A stretch of 64,000 nt of DNA. It comes from Gemmata massiliana. GTDB taxonomy: Bacteria > Planctomycetota > Planctomycetia > Gemmatales > Gemmataceae. This document shows, in pieces, positions 8,746 through 17,265 of this stretch. The translations under genes and the position numbers were made by a program. The stretch lies in contig HG799464.1 of NCBI GenBank assembly GCA_000531095.1, forward strand, positions 139,719-203,718, written 5' to 3'. Within the stretch, counting starts at the first letter, position 1; every line of letters starts with the position of its first letter. A model generated the notes under the pieces. That model searched no databases. It was not told where the DNA came from and worked only from the letters and a program-made list of their open reading frames with translations.

Positions 8746-10242
8746 TCAGTTCACGTAGACGAATTCACTACTCGCGAACAGCACCTGGCACCACGCGGCC
8801 CAAGCCTTCGTGCGGCGGGTAGCGGCGTCCGCTTCTTTCGTGCTCAGTGCGGCATCGTACCGCTGAATGAAGCTCACGGCGCGACTCACATCCTCGTCGG
8901 TCGCGGGGCGCGCGAGTGCTCGCAGGTACGCGGATTTCACACGGTCCTCGTCGTTGCCCTCGGGCTTCAGGAGCGAGTCAGCGAATGCTTTCGCTTGCTC
9001 CGTGACGAACGGGTTATTCATCAGGTACAGCGCTTGCGACGCGATCACCGTCGACGCACGTTTGCCGGTCCCGACGTGCGGTTCCACGAAGTCGAAGGCC
9101 TGGAAGAAATCGAACACGTTGTTGCGGATGACCGGCAGGTAGATGCTACGGCGGAGACTGTCGTACCGTGTCCTTGTTTTGGACTGGTCGTTAGTTACGT
9201 ACTCGAAGTTGCCGTTGGTAAGTAGCGTACCGCCGGTTGTGTGATCGAGTGTGCCGGCCACTACGAGCATCGAGTCGCGGACGGCTTCGGCTTCGAGGCG
9301 CTGGCGGTTGAACCGCCACAGGAGGCGGTTCTCCGGGTCCGCGAGAGCGGCTTTCGCGTCGTGGGTGCTGCTCATTTGGTAGGTCGCCGAGAGCAGAATG
9401 AGCTTGTGCAGCTTCTTCATCGACCAGCCGTTCTTCACGAACTGGACCGCGAGCCAGTCGAGCAACTCGGGGTGCGTCGGTCGGTCCCCGAGTCGGCCGA
9501 AGTTGTCCGGCGAGCGCACCAGCCCCTCGCCGAAATGGTGCTGCCAGATGCGGTTGACCATCACGCGCGCCGTGAGCGGGTGCGCGGGATCGGCGAGCCA
9601 GTTCGCGAGTTCCTTTCGCCCACTCGACGTGCGGAGCGCACCGTACCGGATTTTGTTCGCTTCGAGCTTGTCCGCCGCGTTCGATTTACTCTCAATGAAA
9701 GCCTTTTGGTCTTCGCCCGCGATGATGCGCGGGAAGACTGCGGGGGCTTCAGCGCCCGGGGTCGAGTACGTCCCGCGGATCTGCACGTAGAGGTTTCGCC
9801 CCTGCGTGCCGTAAGCGCCCGAACTGCCTTCTTCGACGGCGAGTACCATCGGGCTCGCGGGCGGGAGCGCCGCTTCGAGTTTCTTGATTTCCGCGCGCTT
9901 CTCGTCGGCTTTCGCCGCGATCTCCGCGCGCTTTTCTTTCTCTGTAGCGGGTAGCTTGCTGAACTCCGATTCCAACTTGCGAACGTCCTTACGGAGTTGT
10001 TCGAGCTTCTGGCGGTCTGCTTTGATTTCGGGCTTCTCGGGTCCGTCCGGGGATCGCTCGAACGTCCGGGCGACGGTGTTCAGGTTCTGCATCGTTCGCG
10101 TGCTGGTGAACACGGCCAGGAGGCTGTAGTAGTCGCGCGTCGGGATCGGATCGAACTTGTGGTCGTGGCACCGGGCACAGCCGAGCGTCAGGCCCATGAA
10201 ACGCTTTACCAAGGGATCGGATCGAACTTGTGGTCGTGGCAC
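8746..10242 (-). CDS. DUF1553 protein, C-terminal part of a split DUF1549/DUF1553 gene
   Basis: The downstream fragment, 498 codons if read from 10242. Its first ~15 residues come from the wrong frame of a duplicated DNA segment. True homology starts at FMGLTLGCARCHDHKFDPIP, continuing with TRDYYSLLAVF, a lysine/glutamate-rich coiled segment (~75-125), and the DUF1553 domain with NWLADPAHPLTARVMVNRIW, HHFGEGLV, LLDWLAVQF and LLWRFNRQRLEAEAVRDSML. The upstream fragment ends with the same CARCHDHKFDPIP, so a single gene of about 850 residues was split by the 71-bp duplication at 10142-10280. Whether this fragment is translated is doubtful: no ribosome site is evident. Confidence 0.8.
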   Translation of the reverse strand: MPRPQVRSDPLVKRFMGLTLGCARCHDHKFDPIPTRDYYSLLAVFTSTRTMQNLNTVARTFERSPDGPEKPEIKADRQKLEQLRKDVRKLESEFSKLPATEKEKRAEIAAKADEKRAEIKKLEAALPPASPMVLAVEEGSSGAYGTQGRNLYVQIRGTYSTPGAEAPAVFPRIIAGEDQKAFIESKSNAADKLEANKIRYGALRTSSGRKELANWLADPAHPLTARVMVNRIWQHHFGEGLVRSPDNFGRLGDRPTHPELLDWLAVQFVKNGWSMKKLHKLILLSATYQMSSTHDAKAALADPENRLLWRFNRQRLEAEAVRDSMLVVAGTLDHTTGGTLLTNGNFEYVTNDQSKTRTRYDSLRRSIYLPVIRNNVFDFFQAFDFVEPHVGTGKRASTVIASQALYLMNNPFVTEQAKAFADSLLKPEGNDEDRVKSAYLRALARPATDEDVSRAVSFIQRYDAALSTKEADAATRRTKAWAAWCQVLFASSEFVYVN

Positions 10243-10280
10243 CGGGCACAGCCGAGCGTCAGGCCCATGAACGCCTTACC
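10142..10280. repeat. 71-bp tandem duplication inside the DUF1549/DUF1553 gene
   Basis: Copy 1 (10142-10212) and copy 2 (from 10213) are identical over their first 58 bases, then differ by a small indel and one substitution (GAAACGCTTTACC versus GAACGCCTTACCC). Since 71 is not a multiple of three, the reading frame is lost. The duplicated segment encodes the conserved Cys-Ala-Arg-Cys-His motif. The divergence right at the copy junction could mark either a real duplication or a faulty contig join. Confidence 0.9.
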
Positions 10281-11354
10281 CACTGTGTCGAGTTGCTCGT
10301 CGGCGATGTCGAGCAGCATCTTTTGCTTGTCCGGCTCCGCGAGCACCTTCGGCCCGAGCGAGAGGAACCCGGTCGCGGTTAGTTGCTCCATCCGCGCGGC
10401 ACTCGAATCGGCCGGGAGCAGATCCCCAGCGAGTTGTTCCTTCAAGAACCGGTCGTAAGGCTTGTCCGCGTTGAAGCTTTTGATGACGTAATCGCGGTAG
10501 CGCCAGGCGTTGCCGAAAGCGGTGTTTTCGTCCAGCCCGTTGGAGTCCGCGTAGCGGGCCACGTCGAGCCAGTGCCGTGCCCAGCGCTCGCCGTAATTCG
10601 GCGACGCGAGCAACCGGTCTACGACCTTCTCGAACGCCTTCGGCGAATCGTCTTTCAGGAACGCATCGACTTCTTCCGGCGAAGGCGGCAGCCCGGTGAG
10701 ATCGAACGTCACGCGCCGGATCAGCGTTCGCTTGTCTGCGGGGGCGGTCGGCGACAACTGAGCGTCACGGAGCTTCGCGAGGACGAAGCGGTCGATTTCG
10801 TTTCGGATTTCGGACTTCGGGTTCTGGATCTCTGGCACCGTCGGCAAGCGCACCGGTTGAAACGCCCAGAATGCTTTCTGTTCGGGGGTAAAGAGCGGCC
10901 CGGTTGGTGTCGCAGGATTCACGCTCGCGGTATCGTTCGGCCACGCGGCGCCGGACTTCACCCACTTCGTGAGGTCGGCGATCTGTTGATCCGAGAGCTT
11001 GCCCTTCGGGGGCATTTTCATGCCCTCTTCGGTGTACTCGACGGCCTTGATAAGCAAGCTCTTGTCCGGTTTGCCCGGAACGATCGAGGGACCGGTTTCG
11101 CCGCCCTTCAGGAGATCCGCACGCGACGTGACCTTCAGCCCACCGCCGAGCGACTTGCTCCCGCCGTTCGCGGGCGGAGTGCCGTGGCACCGTATGCAGT
11201 GGTCCGCGAACAGCGGGCGGATCTTCTTCTCAAAGAACTCGTCGTCCGCGGGCGTACTAGTCGGCGCGGCGGGGGGCGCAGCATTGGCGACGCACGGAGC
11301 GGCGAGTAGCAGAGTTGAGACAACGCACGCAGCACGGCGGAGCGGGGCCGTCAT
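10206..11354 (-). CDS. PSCyt1/DUF1549 protein, N-terminal part of a split gene
   Basis: 382 codons. It begins with a cleavable signal peptide (to about residue 25), then a planctomycete cytochrome-C-type domain with heme-binding CIRCH at residues 53-57 and the segment KMPPKGKLSDQQIADLTKWV. The DUF1549 domain follows from about residue 187 (IDRFVLAKLRDAQLSP, RRVTFDLTGLPPSPEEVDAF, RWARHWLDVARYADSNG). It ends prematurely after CARCHDHKFDPIPW because the 71-bp duplication shifts the frame; the rest of the protein is encoded at 8746-10242. The family is exported and probably works with the adjacent DUF1501 protein, possibly in breakdown of complex polymers (inference from family distribution). Confidence 0.88.
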   Translation of the reverse strand: MTAPLRRAACVVSTLLLAAPCVANAAPPAAPTSTPADDEFFEKKIRPLFADHCIRCHGTPPANGGSKSLGGGLKVTSRADLLKGGETGPSIVPGKPDKSLLIKAVEYTEEGMKMPPKGKLSDQQIADLTKWVKSGAAWPNDTASVNPATPTGPLFTPEQKAFWAFQPVRLPTVPEIQNPKSEIRNEIDRFVLAKLRDAQLSPTAPADKRTLIRRVTFDLTGLPPSPEEVDAFLKDDSPKAFEKVVDRLLASPNYGERWARHWLDVARYADSNGLDENTAFGNAWRYRDYVIKSFNADKPYDRFLKEQLAGDLLPADSSAARMEQLTATGFLSLGPKVLAEPDKQKMLLDIADEQLDTVGKAFMGLTLGCARCHDHKFDPIPW

Positions 11355-11451
11355 GCCTGTTGACCTCGGAGGCGTGATGATTCAGACGGAAGAGGCTGTG
11401 TGGAGGGCTACACAAGTATTCTATCGCCGAACGCACGCGGTGCAAAACGAA

Positions 11452-11485
11452 AGCGGGCCGCGCAGAACTTTCTGCGCGGCCCGCT
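11452..11485 (-). terminator. Rho-independent terminator of the PDZ gene
   Basis: A perfect 15-bp stem (AGCGGGCCGCGCAGA with its complement) and four-base loop lie 22 bp past the stop of the minus-strand PDZ gene. On that strand the stem is followed by TTCGTTTTG. Confidence 0.8.
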
Positions 11486-11507
11486 CGGAGTTCCAAACTT
11501 CGTTGCG

Positions 11508-11906
11508 TCAATCTTCGATCACCGGCACACCCGGGCGCCGGTCGGTGTAGTCGAGTTCCGCGGGTCGCAGCCCGAGTTTCACTTTGAAGATCTTGCGCTC
11601 GCTCCCGCGTTGCACTTCGATCTCGACGATCGCACCCGGCCGGAACGAGCAGATGTGCGTGACGGCTTCGCTGTAATCGCGCGGGTGCAGGGTGCCGACG
11701 CGCAAAATCACATCGGCCTGCCGGAGCCCGAACTTGGCCGCGGGCGCGTTTGGCTCGATGCGATCGATCACGACGCCCTCACCGAGCGTCACGCCGAGGT
11801 ATCCGCGGCCCGTCGGGTCGGGACGCAGTTCGGGTGGAACCGGGGCGAGGGTGTATGTCGTACCGCCGAGCAGTAGGGCGGTGATCGCGGCCGTTACGGT
11901 AATCAC
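11508..11906 (-). CDS. Small exported PDZ-domain protein
   Basis: A 132-residue protein with a hydrophobic N-terminal segment (about 1-20) that could be a signal peptide or anchor. The remainder is a single PDZ domain: GRGYLGVTLGEGVVIDRI (carboxylate-binding loop GYLGV at ~35-39), PNAPAAKFGLRQADVILRVG and an ending beta strand IVEIEVQRGSERKIFKVKLG. There is no protease domain, so it probably acts as a peptide-binding adaptor or is a reduced HtrA/Ctp relative. Start codon ATG at 11906. It lies upstream of the DUF1549/DUF1553 gene on the same strand but is separated from it by a strong terminator, so it is a single-gene unit. Confidence 0.85.
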   Translation of the reverse strand: MITVTAAITALLLGGTTYTLAPVPPELRPDPTGRGYLGVTLGEGVVIDRIEPNAPAAKFGLRQADVILRVGTLHPRDYSEAVTHICSFRPGAIVEIEVQRGSERKIFKVKLGLRPAELDYTDRRPGVPVIED

Positions 11907-12060
11907 GGTGGACTCTCCGTGGCGCGAGCGCCAGGGCCGCCGAGAAACGCGGCCTTATTCCACTCATGCCCGAAAACGACCCCCGACGCAAGGGAGAAGT
12001 GCGGTGGAGAGCCTGGAATAGCCACGGATTAACGCCGAGAACATAGATTCAGACAAAAGA

Positions 12061-12295
12061 CAGATTGGCCACAAAAAGGCACAAACGGCACGAAAAGATA
12101 GAGGGCAGAGATCAGAGGTCAGAGATCAGTAATAAGACGCAGAAGACAGTAAGGCCGGGAGCATTGATTGAGCCCCGATCGGGGCTAGAAATTGTTCCCG
12201 ATCTGATCCGCGGTTCTGCCTTCTTGAATGCTGCTCTCTGTCCTCTGCTTTCTGATCTCTTTTTTGTACCTTTGTGCCTTTTTGTAGCCAATCTG
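12061..12295. repeat. Inverted repeat element in the 11907-12316 gap
   Basis: Arms at 12061-12085 and 12271-12295 (outer end CAGATTGGCCACAAAAAGG) match at 24 of 25 bases, and the inner flanks carry further complementary blocks rich in GAGATCAGA. The 410-bp gap between the PDZ and amidohydrolase genes holds this element and no convincing gene. It is AT-richer than the coding sequence and looks like a dispersed palindromic element with a 185-base interior. Confidence 0.75.
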
Positions 12296-12316
12296 CCTTT
12301 GCTGCTTCGTGGCCGA

Positions 12317-13273
12317 TTACAGCCCGTAGAACTTGACCGCGTTGTCGTGGAACAGCTTCTTTTGCTGGTCTTCGGGGCGGTCCTTTACCACGGTCCTGAG
12401 CGCGTTCAGCCAGTCACCGTACTTCTCGACGCCGAGCAGACACACCGGCCAGTCGCCGCCGAACATCACGCGGTCCGGGCCGAACACGTCCATCGTGTGG
12501 TTGATGACCGGGGCGAGGTCTTCGAGCTTCGCCTTCCCGCGCTCGGGGGCCGTGGCAATAAAGCCGCTCACCTTGCCGACCACGTTCTTCTTCGCGGCGA
12601 TCGCGGCCATGTCCTTCTTCCACTGGTCGCGCTCGGTCGGCGAATGCTTCAGGTTCGCGTTACCGCAGTGGTCGAGGATGAACCGCGTGCCCGGGCACTT
12701 GTCCACGAGCTTGACGTAGTCCGGAAGCTCGGCCGGGCGCACGCAGAGGTCGAAGCTCAGCCCGAGGTCGCCGAGCAACTGAATGCCCTTCACGAACTTC
12801 TCGTCGAGGCAGTAGCCCGCCGGGGTGTCTTTGACGTGCAGCACCTGGCGGATGCCCTTCACGTACTTACTGTCCTTGAACTGCTTCGCGTACTGGGCGA
12901 ACCCGTCCGAGTTCGGGCGCCCGGACAGCACCGCGTCGCACGTCACGGTTTTGCCGCTCTTACACAGTTCGATGAGGTAATCGGCTTCCTTCTGCTGCTG
13001 CTCGGGCACCACATCCACTTCCATGTAGACGGCCTTCACCACGTTCAGCCCCTCGGTCGCCTTGGTGTACTCGGTGGGGGTGAAGTTGTGGCCGAGAATC
13101 TTCCCTTCGGGCGTATTCGCGTTGAACCACGCGAGCTTGAACTGGTCGAGGTTCCACAGGTGCTGGTGCGTATCGACGACTGGGAGCATGGCTTTGTCTT
13201 TCGCTTGTACTTGGGCGAACGAACCGGTTGTGATGGTCGCCGCGGAAGCGGCGAGGAAGGCGCGACGGTTCAT
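12317..13273 (-). CDS. Exported amidohydrolase (COG3618-like metal-dependent hydrolase)
   Basis: A 318-residue TIM-barrel hydrolase of the amidohydrolase-2 superfamily, closest in pattern to L-fuconolactonase and related lactonases. A twin-arginine-like leader (MNRRAFLAASAATITTG) suggests Tat export. Metal- and substrate-site motifs are visible: VVDTHQHLW (~residues 32-40) at the first strand, RFILDHCGN and VMFGGDWPV near the C terminus, the aspartate of the last being the usual catalytic one. A likely role is hydrolysis of a sugar lactone in carbohydrate breakdown, but the substrate is not shown. Divergently oriented from the epimerase at 13341, so the 67-bp gap between them must hold both promoters. 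Confidence 0.88.
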   Translation of the reverse strand: MNRRAFLAASAATITTGSFAQVQAKDKAMLPVVDTHQHLWNLDQFKLAWFNANTPEGKILGHNFTPTEYTKATEGLNVVKAVYMEVDVVPEQQQKEADYLIELCKSGKTVTCDAVLSGRPNSDGFAQYAKQFKDSKYVKGIRQVLHVKDTPAGYCLDEKFVKGIQLLGDLGLSFDLCVRPAELPDYVKLVDKCPGTRFILDHCGNANLKHSPTERDQWKKDMAAIAAKKNVVGKVSGFIATAPERGKAKLEDLAPVINHTMDVFGPDRVMFGGDWPVCLLGVEKYGDWLNALRTVVKDRPEDQQKKLFHDNAVKFYGL

Positions 13274-13340
13274 GGTTCACTCAGGAGTAGGGAGAAGGTG
13301 CCCCGATGGTAACATGCCGGCGCGCGAGTACAACATCTCC

Positions 13341-14123
13341 ATGAACACATCCAAACGAATCCTCGTGACCGGTTCCGCCGGGCGGCTCGGTCGCGCGGCC
13401 GTGGCCGAACTCGTCGCTCGTGGGCACCACGTTGTCGGGTTCGACGTGCTCCCGACTCCCGGGCTTCCATCCGAACAGTCGCTCGTTGCCGGGTTGTTAG
13501 ATGTGGACGCGCTGCACCGGGCCGCGACCGGGGCGGACGCGATCATTCACCTCGCCGCGACGCCGGACGATGCCCGATTCCCTCGCGGCGCCGCTCCGGA
13601 CGACCGCGACAACTTCATTTCCGACCTGGTGCCAAACAACGTTGTCGGGCCGTATCAGGTGATGGAAGCTGCCCGAAAGCTAAAGATCCCGCGGGTGATT
13701 CTCGCGAGCACGGGGCAGGTGATCGACGGTCATCTCGTTGCCAAAAACGTCCCGGTCACGCCGGACTCCCCGCCGCGGCCGCGGTACCTTTACGCCTGCA
13801 CCAAGGTGTTTCTCGAAGCGCTGGGGCAGGTGTACTCGAAGGAGCACGGGATCGAGGTGCTCGCGGTGCGGCTCGGCTGGTGCCCGCGCCCGGGGCAGGA
13901 AGAAGAGTTCCGCCAGAGCGAGTTGGGGCCGGACGTGTACCTCAGCCCCGGCGACGCGGGCCGGTTCTTCACGGCAACGGTCGAGGTCGCGAAACTCCCG
14001 CCGTTCGCGGTGGTCTACGCGACCAGCTTGCACGTGCGAGTTCGTCAGTACGACCTGACTTCGACGAGCACGCTTTTGGGGTGGGAGCCACGCGACCAAT
14101 GGCCGACCGGTAGCGCCCAGTAA
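13341..14123 (+). CDS. NAD-dependent epimerase/dehydratase (extended SDR)
   Basis: A 260-residue extended short-chain dehydrogenase. The cofactor motif GSAGRLGRAAV (TGxxGxxG type) occupies residues ~10-20. D34 follows beta-2 (VVGFDVL), favouring NAD(H). HLAATPDDARF follows, then the catalytic YLYACTKVFLE (Tyr-x-x-x-Lys). The ATG at 13341 is chosen because it lies eight residues before the first strand; the frame is open upstream but that sequence overlaps the divergent amidohydrolase. The C-terminal part resembles the NAD(P)-dependent sugar dehydratases/uronate dehydrogenases of the same size. It ends 4 bp before the convergent oxidoreductase stop at 14128. Confidence 0.9.
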   Translation: MNTSKRILVTGSAGRLGRAAVAELVARGHHVVGFDVLPTPGLPSEQSLVAGLLDVDALHRAATGADAIIHLAATPDDARFPRGAAPDDRDNFISDLVPNNVVGPYQVMEAARKLKIPRVILASTGQVIDGHLVAKNVPVTPDSPPRPRYLYACTKVFLEALGQVYSKEHGIEVLAVRLGWCPRPGQEEEFRQSELGPDVYLSPGDAGRFFTATVEVAKLPPFAVVYATSLHVRVRQYDLTSTSTLLGWEPRDQWPTGSAQ

Positions 14124-14127
14124 CGGT

Positions 14128-15423
14128 TCACGAGGCTTGTCGCGCCAACTCGACGGCTTTCGTAGTGATGTAGTAGCGTGCGAGCGCGTTCGGGCGCTCC
14201 CACGGCGGAATAGCCCGCGGAGCGTGGAAGTACCGCACGAATTCGTCCATCACTGCGGCGAAGTGGTCTTCGTGGCTCGCGCGCCAGGCGTCCGGAATGA
14301 TGACGTGCGCTTCGGTGCCGAGGTCGGAAACCGACATCCCCGCGAAGTCGCGCTGGAGCACGCTACACCGTCCGCGGAGCCGGTCTAGCATCTCTGCGTG
14401 GCGGGCCGGGTCGGTGGCTGTCACGAATATTTCCGGCCGCCCGCCTGGTTGTTGGCGGATCGTGATCGTCGCTTTTGTTCCGCGTGCCACACAAGCGTGC
14501 GTGTCGCCGCCCGCGGGCGATTCAAACTCCCACGCGGTGTCCAGTTTCACGTGAACACCGCGCAGAGTGTACGTTGCGGTGTTGTTACCCGCGTAGTGCA
14601 GGTTCCCGCCCCGAACGTAGGGTCGCAACTCTTCTGGGAACGCTCCCAGATTCGTGACCGCGCCGAACTGGTCCCGCGTGAGTGGCAGCGGCGCGCGGTC
14701 GGCCGCGAGCATTTGAATTTGGGTCGCGTAGTCGATCGCTTGGTCCGGCGCGGTGATCCACATGGAGAGGTCCGCGAGGTGCGTCCCCACGTCCGCCATC
14801 GCTTCGCCCGATACGGTCGGGTCGAACCACCACCAGGGCCGCACGAGCGGGCGACCGTTGACCAGTTTCTTTAAGAAGTGAACGCTCCGCAGCCACAGGG
14901 CCGGTTCGTCCGGGGTGCCGATCTGCCACGACCCGAACAGGTCCGCGTCGCGTGCGAACTCGCGCACGAGCCAGTTCGTGATCTCGAACCGCTCCGTGAG
15001 CATGTCCCACATGAACACTTCGCGCAATTCGGCTTCCTTGAACAGTGCGTCCAGTTTCGGGAAGTCGGAGTGTTCAATAATCCACGGTTTGTCCGCGATA
15101 ACGGGCAGGCAGTTCGATACAGCAAGTCGCATCAGGTCGATCTTCGGCCGGTTGCGCCCGCTGAGAACGACCGCGTTACCGGGTTGTTCTCGGGCGAACC
15201 GTTCGAGGTAATCGGCCCCGGCCCGGAGGTCCACCTCCCAGGAGGTCGGGTGGTCGCGCCGGTTGTTGAACGCGGTGATCCGCGCGAGGTGCGCGAGGGT
15301 ATCGTCGTCGAGCGGGGCGTATACGTGCGTGCGTGGGTCGATCCCGTACAGGGCGCGCTTTTGCACGAGGGCGGCGTGGAAGTGACCGGGGGCAACGGTC
15401 ATCAGACGAAGTAGGCGAACCAA
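14128..15423 (-). CDS. Gfo/Idh/MocA-like oxidoreductase with planctomycete C-terminal domain
   Basis: About 431 residues. The N terminus is a Rossmann-like unit without a standard glycine-rich fingerprint (LMTVAPGHFHAALVQK), then VVLSGRNRPKID and VIADKPWII. The Lys-Pro pair is typical of Gfo/Idh/MocA cofactor/active-site regions. The larger C-terminal part (GEAMADVGTHLADLSMW, YVRGGNLHYAGNN) matches what is called the putative oxidoreductase C-terminal family, mostly found in Planctomycetes and Bacteroidetes. TTG at 15423 is preferred because it preserves the complete first strand (LVRLLRLMTV); ATG at 15402 would truncate it. Probable role in sugar or inositol-type oxidation next to the epimerase; substrate unknown. 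Confidence 0.82.
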   Translation of the reverse strand: MVRLLRLMTVAPGHFHAALVQKRALYGIDPRTHVYAPLDDDTLAHLARITAFNNRRDHPTSWEVDLRAGADYLERFAREQPGNAVVLSGRNRPKIDLMRLAVSNCLPVIADKPWIIEHSDFPKLDALFKEAELREVFMWDMLTERFEITNWLVREFARDADLFGSWQIGTPDEPALWLRSVHFLKKLVNGRPLVRPWWWFDPTVSGEAMADVGTHLADLSMWITAPDQAIDYATQIQMLAADRAPLPLTRDQFGAVTNLGAFPEELRPYVRGGNLHYAGNNTATYTLRGVHVKLDTAWEFESPAGGDTHACVARGTKATITIRQQPGGRPEIFVTATDPARHAEMLDRLRGRCSVLQRDFAGMSVSDLGTEAHVIIPDAWRASHEDHFAAVMDEFVRYFHAPRAIPPWERPNALARYYITTKAVELARQAS

Positions 15424-15547
15424 CGAAAACTCCGCGGTGGGCCGAACGAGCGGGTGGGTCGATCGGGTAATAGCAAGTTGCGGGCCGCGACGCGGGGACG
15501 TAAAAATAACCCGGAACTTCGACGAATCTCCGAACCCGGCGGTATTC

Positions 15548-16654
15548 ATGACTGCACGTTTTGTAATGGTTGGCGGATTTCTTGGCGCCGGAAAAACCAC
15601 CGCCCTCGGCCGGCTCGCGCGCCTGTACCAAGCTCAAGGGAAGCGGGTCGGGGTCGTCACCAACGACCAGGCCCACGACCTCGTGGATACGAACACGTTC
15701 CGCGGACAGGGGATCGCTGTAGAGGAGGTTCCCGGTGCGTGCTTCTGCTGCCGGTTCGATGATCTCGTAAGTCGCGTCGGTTCTCTCGAAGCGTCCGAAC
15801 GGCCCGATGTGATACTCGCCGAACCCGTGGGGAGTTGCACCGATCTCGTGGCGACGGTCGTTCAACCGCTCAAGGATCTGTACGCGGGCCGGTTCGAGGT
15901 CGCGCCTTATGCGGTCCTGTTCAAGCCGAGCCACGGGATTCGCATCCTGCGAAACCAGTCGTCCGGCGGGTTCAGCCCGAAGGCCGCGTACATCTTCAAG
16001 AAGCAGCTCGAAGAAGCCGATGCGATCGTGATAAATCGGATCGACGAACTCAACCCGCCAGCGGTCGAGGAACTTTCCCGGTTGGTGAGCGAACAGTTCC
16101 CCGGTACGCCGGTCCTCCGCGTGAGCGCGACTACGGGTGCGGGTTTCGACGCCCTCGCGGAACTGCTCGCTCAAACGGGCGCGTTCGGGCGGAAGATCCT
16201 GGACATCGATTACGATACCTACGCCGAGGGCGAGGCCGAACTCGGCTGGCTGAACGCGACCGCTCGATTCACTTCGGACAAATCCTTCGACCTCGACGCG
16301 CTGCTCACAGCGATCCTGGGCGATTTGGCGACCGTGTGCCGCGCCCTGGGCGGCGAGGTCGCGCACCTGAAACTCATCGGCATGGACGACGCGAGCGCGT
16401 TCGCGGTCGGCAACGTGATTAGCAGCGATACCGCACCGAAGCTCTCGCTGCCGAGCGGTCTGCACCCGCGCGAAGCGGACCTGATCGTGAACGCCCGCGT
16501 CGCGATCGACCCGGCCGTGCTGGAAAACGAAGTCAAGCGCGTCGTCGCCGTGCAGTGCGCGCTGGCGGGCGTGATCGCGGACTTCCGCACGAGCCAGAGC
16601 TTGCGCCCCGGGCGACCCGTCCCGACGCACCGGTACACGGAAGCGAAGAACTGA
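15548..16654 (+). CDS. CobW/COG0523 family metallochaperone GTPase
   Basis: A 368-residue G3E-family P-loop GTPase. Walker A is GGFLGAGKTT (~residues 10-19). The family metal-binding motif appears as CFCC within GACFCCRFDDLV (CxCC, Zn-type), followed by ILAEPVGSCTD in the Walker B region and INRIDEL (NKxD-equivalent). A C-terminal CobW_C-like domain covers ~240-340. Such proteins deliver zinc, cobalt or iron to metalloenzymes under limitation; the client cannot be told from context. ATG at 15548 is chosen because it lies just before the first strand; the frame is open further upstream without coding character. Divergent from the oxidoreductase at 14128. Confidence 0.9.
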   Translation: MTARFVMVGGFLGAGKTTALGRLARLYQAQGKRVGVVTNDQAHDLVDTNTFRGQGIAVEEVPGACFCCRFDDLVSRVGSLEASERPDVILAEPVGSCTDLVATVVQPLKDLYAGRFEVAPYAVLFKPSHGIRILRNQSSGGFSPKAAYIFKKQLEEADAIVINRIDELNPPAVEELSRLVSEQFPGTPVLRVSATTGAGFDALAELLAQTGAFGRKILDIDYDTYAEGEAELGWLNATARFTSDKSFDLDALLTAILGDLATVCRALGGEVAHLKLIGMDDASAFAVGNVISSDTAPKLSLPSGLHPREADLIVNARVAIDPAVLENEVKRVVAVQCALAGVIADFRTSQSLRPGRPVPTHRYTEAKN

Positions 16655-16682
16655 CTGACGGGTGGGCGGAGGAGGAGAAATC

Positions 16683-16837
16683 AAATGCGCCGCGGATAAA
16701 CGCGGATAACACAGATCAAGACAGAGCAGAAAATTACTGGACAGGATTAACAGGATTTTAGTCCTGTTAATTGTGTTGATCCTGTCAAAATGTTCTTGTC
16801 TTGATCCGTGTTATCTGCGTTTATCCGCGGCGCATTT
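16683..16837. repeat. Long nested inverted repeat between cobW-like and ferredoxin genes
   Basis: Arms 16683-16723 and 16797-16837 are complementary at 39 of 41 bases (core GCGCCGCGGATAAACGC). Between them lies a second element with GACAGGATTAACAGGAT (16740-16756) and its partly complementary partner. The same 17-mer occurs in the palindrome at 56951-57034. The right arm overlaps the last codons and stop of the ferredoxin gene. Confidence 0.88.
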
Positions 16838-17233
16838 CTCTTCGCCATTACTCGTATTCGGCAGCGGGTTGCGGGCGAAGATCCATTCCTCGATGGGCCG
16901 ACCTTCCACCAAGTGCTCCTGCACGAAGCGCGGAATGCGGTCGGCGGTCATGCCCGAGTACCACGTTCCTTCGGGGTAGACGACCATAATCGGTCCGCCA
17001 GCACAGACGCGCAAGCACCCGACCTTCGTTCGGTAGCACGCCGCGGGACCGGTCGCGAGCGAGAGCTGGCGGTCCTTGAGTTCGCTCTTCAGTTTGTCCC
17101 ACGCGGCCTCCGCGCCGTCGGCGCCGATCTCCGCGCAGCACGCTTCGCCGAGGCACAGGAACACGTGCCGGTGGAAGAGGCCGATCAGGAGCTTGTCGGC
17201 GACCGCGGTCAGTTTCTCGTTCGACACAGCCAT
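16811..17233 (-). CDS. Thioredoxin-like [2Fe-2S] ferredoxin
   Basis: A 140-residue protein of the thioredoxin-fold 2Fe-2S ferredoxin family (the NuoE/Shethna-type lineage). Cluster cysteines are visible in HVFLCLGEACCAEIG (~residues 24-38) and in CYRTKVGCLRVCAGGP (~66-81); the latter, with VCAGGPIMVVYPEGTWYSG, is the characteristic signature. The C-terminal ~10 residues (GEEKCAADKRR) and the stop codon are encoded by the arm of the inverted repeat at 16797-16837, so the original C terminus was probably replaced. Likely a soluble electron carrier; no redox partner is adjacent. Confidence 0.88.
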   Translation of the reverse strand: MAVSNEKLTAVADKLLIGLFHRHVFLCLGEACCAEIGADGAEAAWDKLKSELKDRQLSLATGPAACYRTKVGCLRVCAGGPIMVVYPEGTWYSGMTADRIPRFVQEHLVEGRPIEEWIFARNPLPNTSNGEEKCAADKRR

Positions 17234-17265
17234 CGTGACGACCTCAGTGACCTACAAACAGCGGG

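Noticed and set aside
12065-13312. 415-codon plus-strand frame
   Set aside because: It covers the inverted repeat and the amidohydrolase in antisense; no family features.
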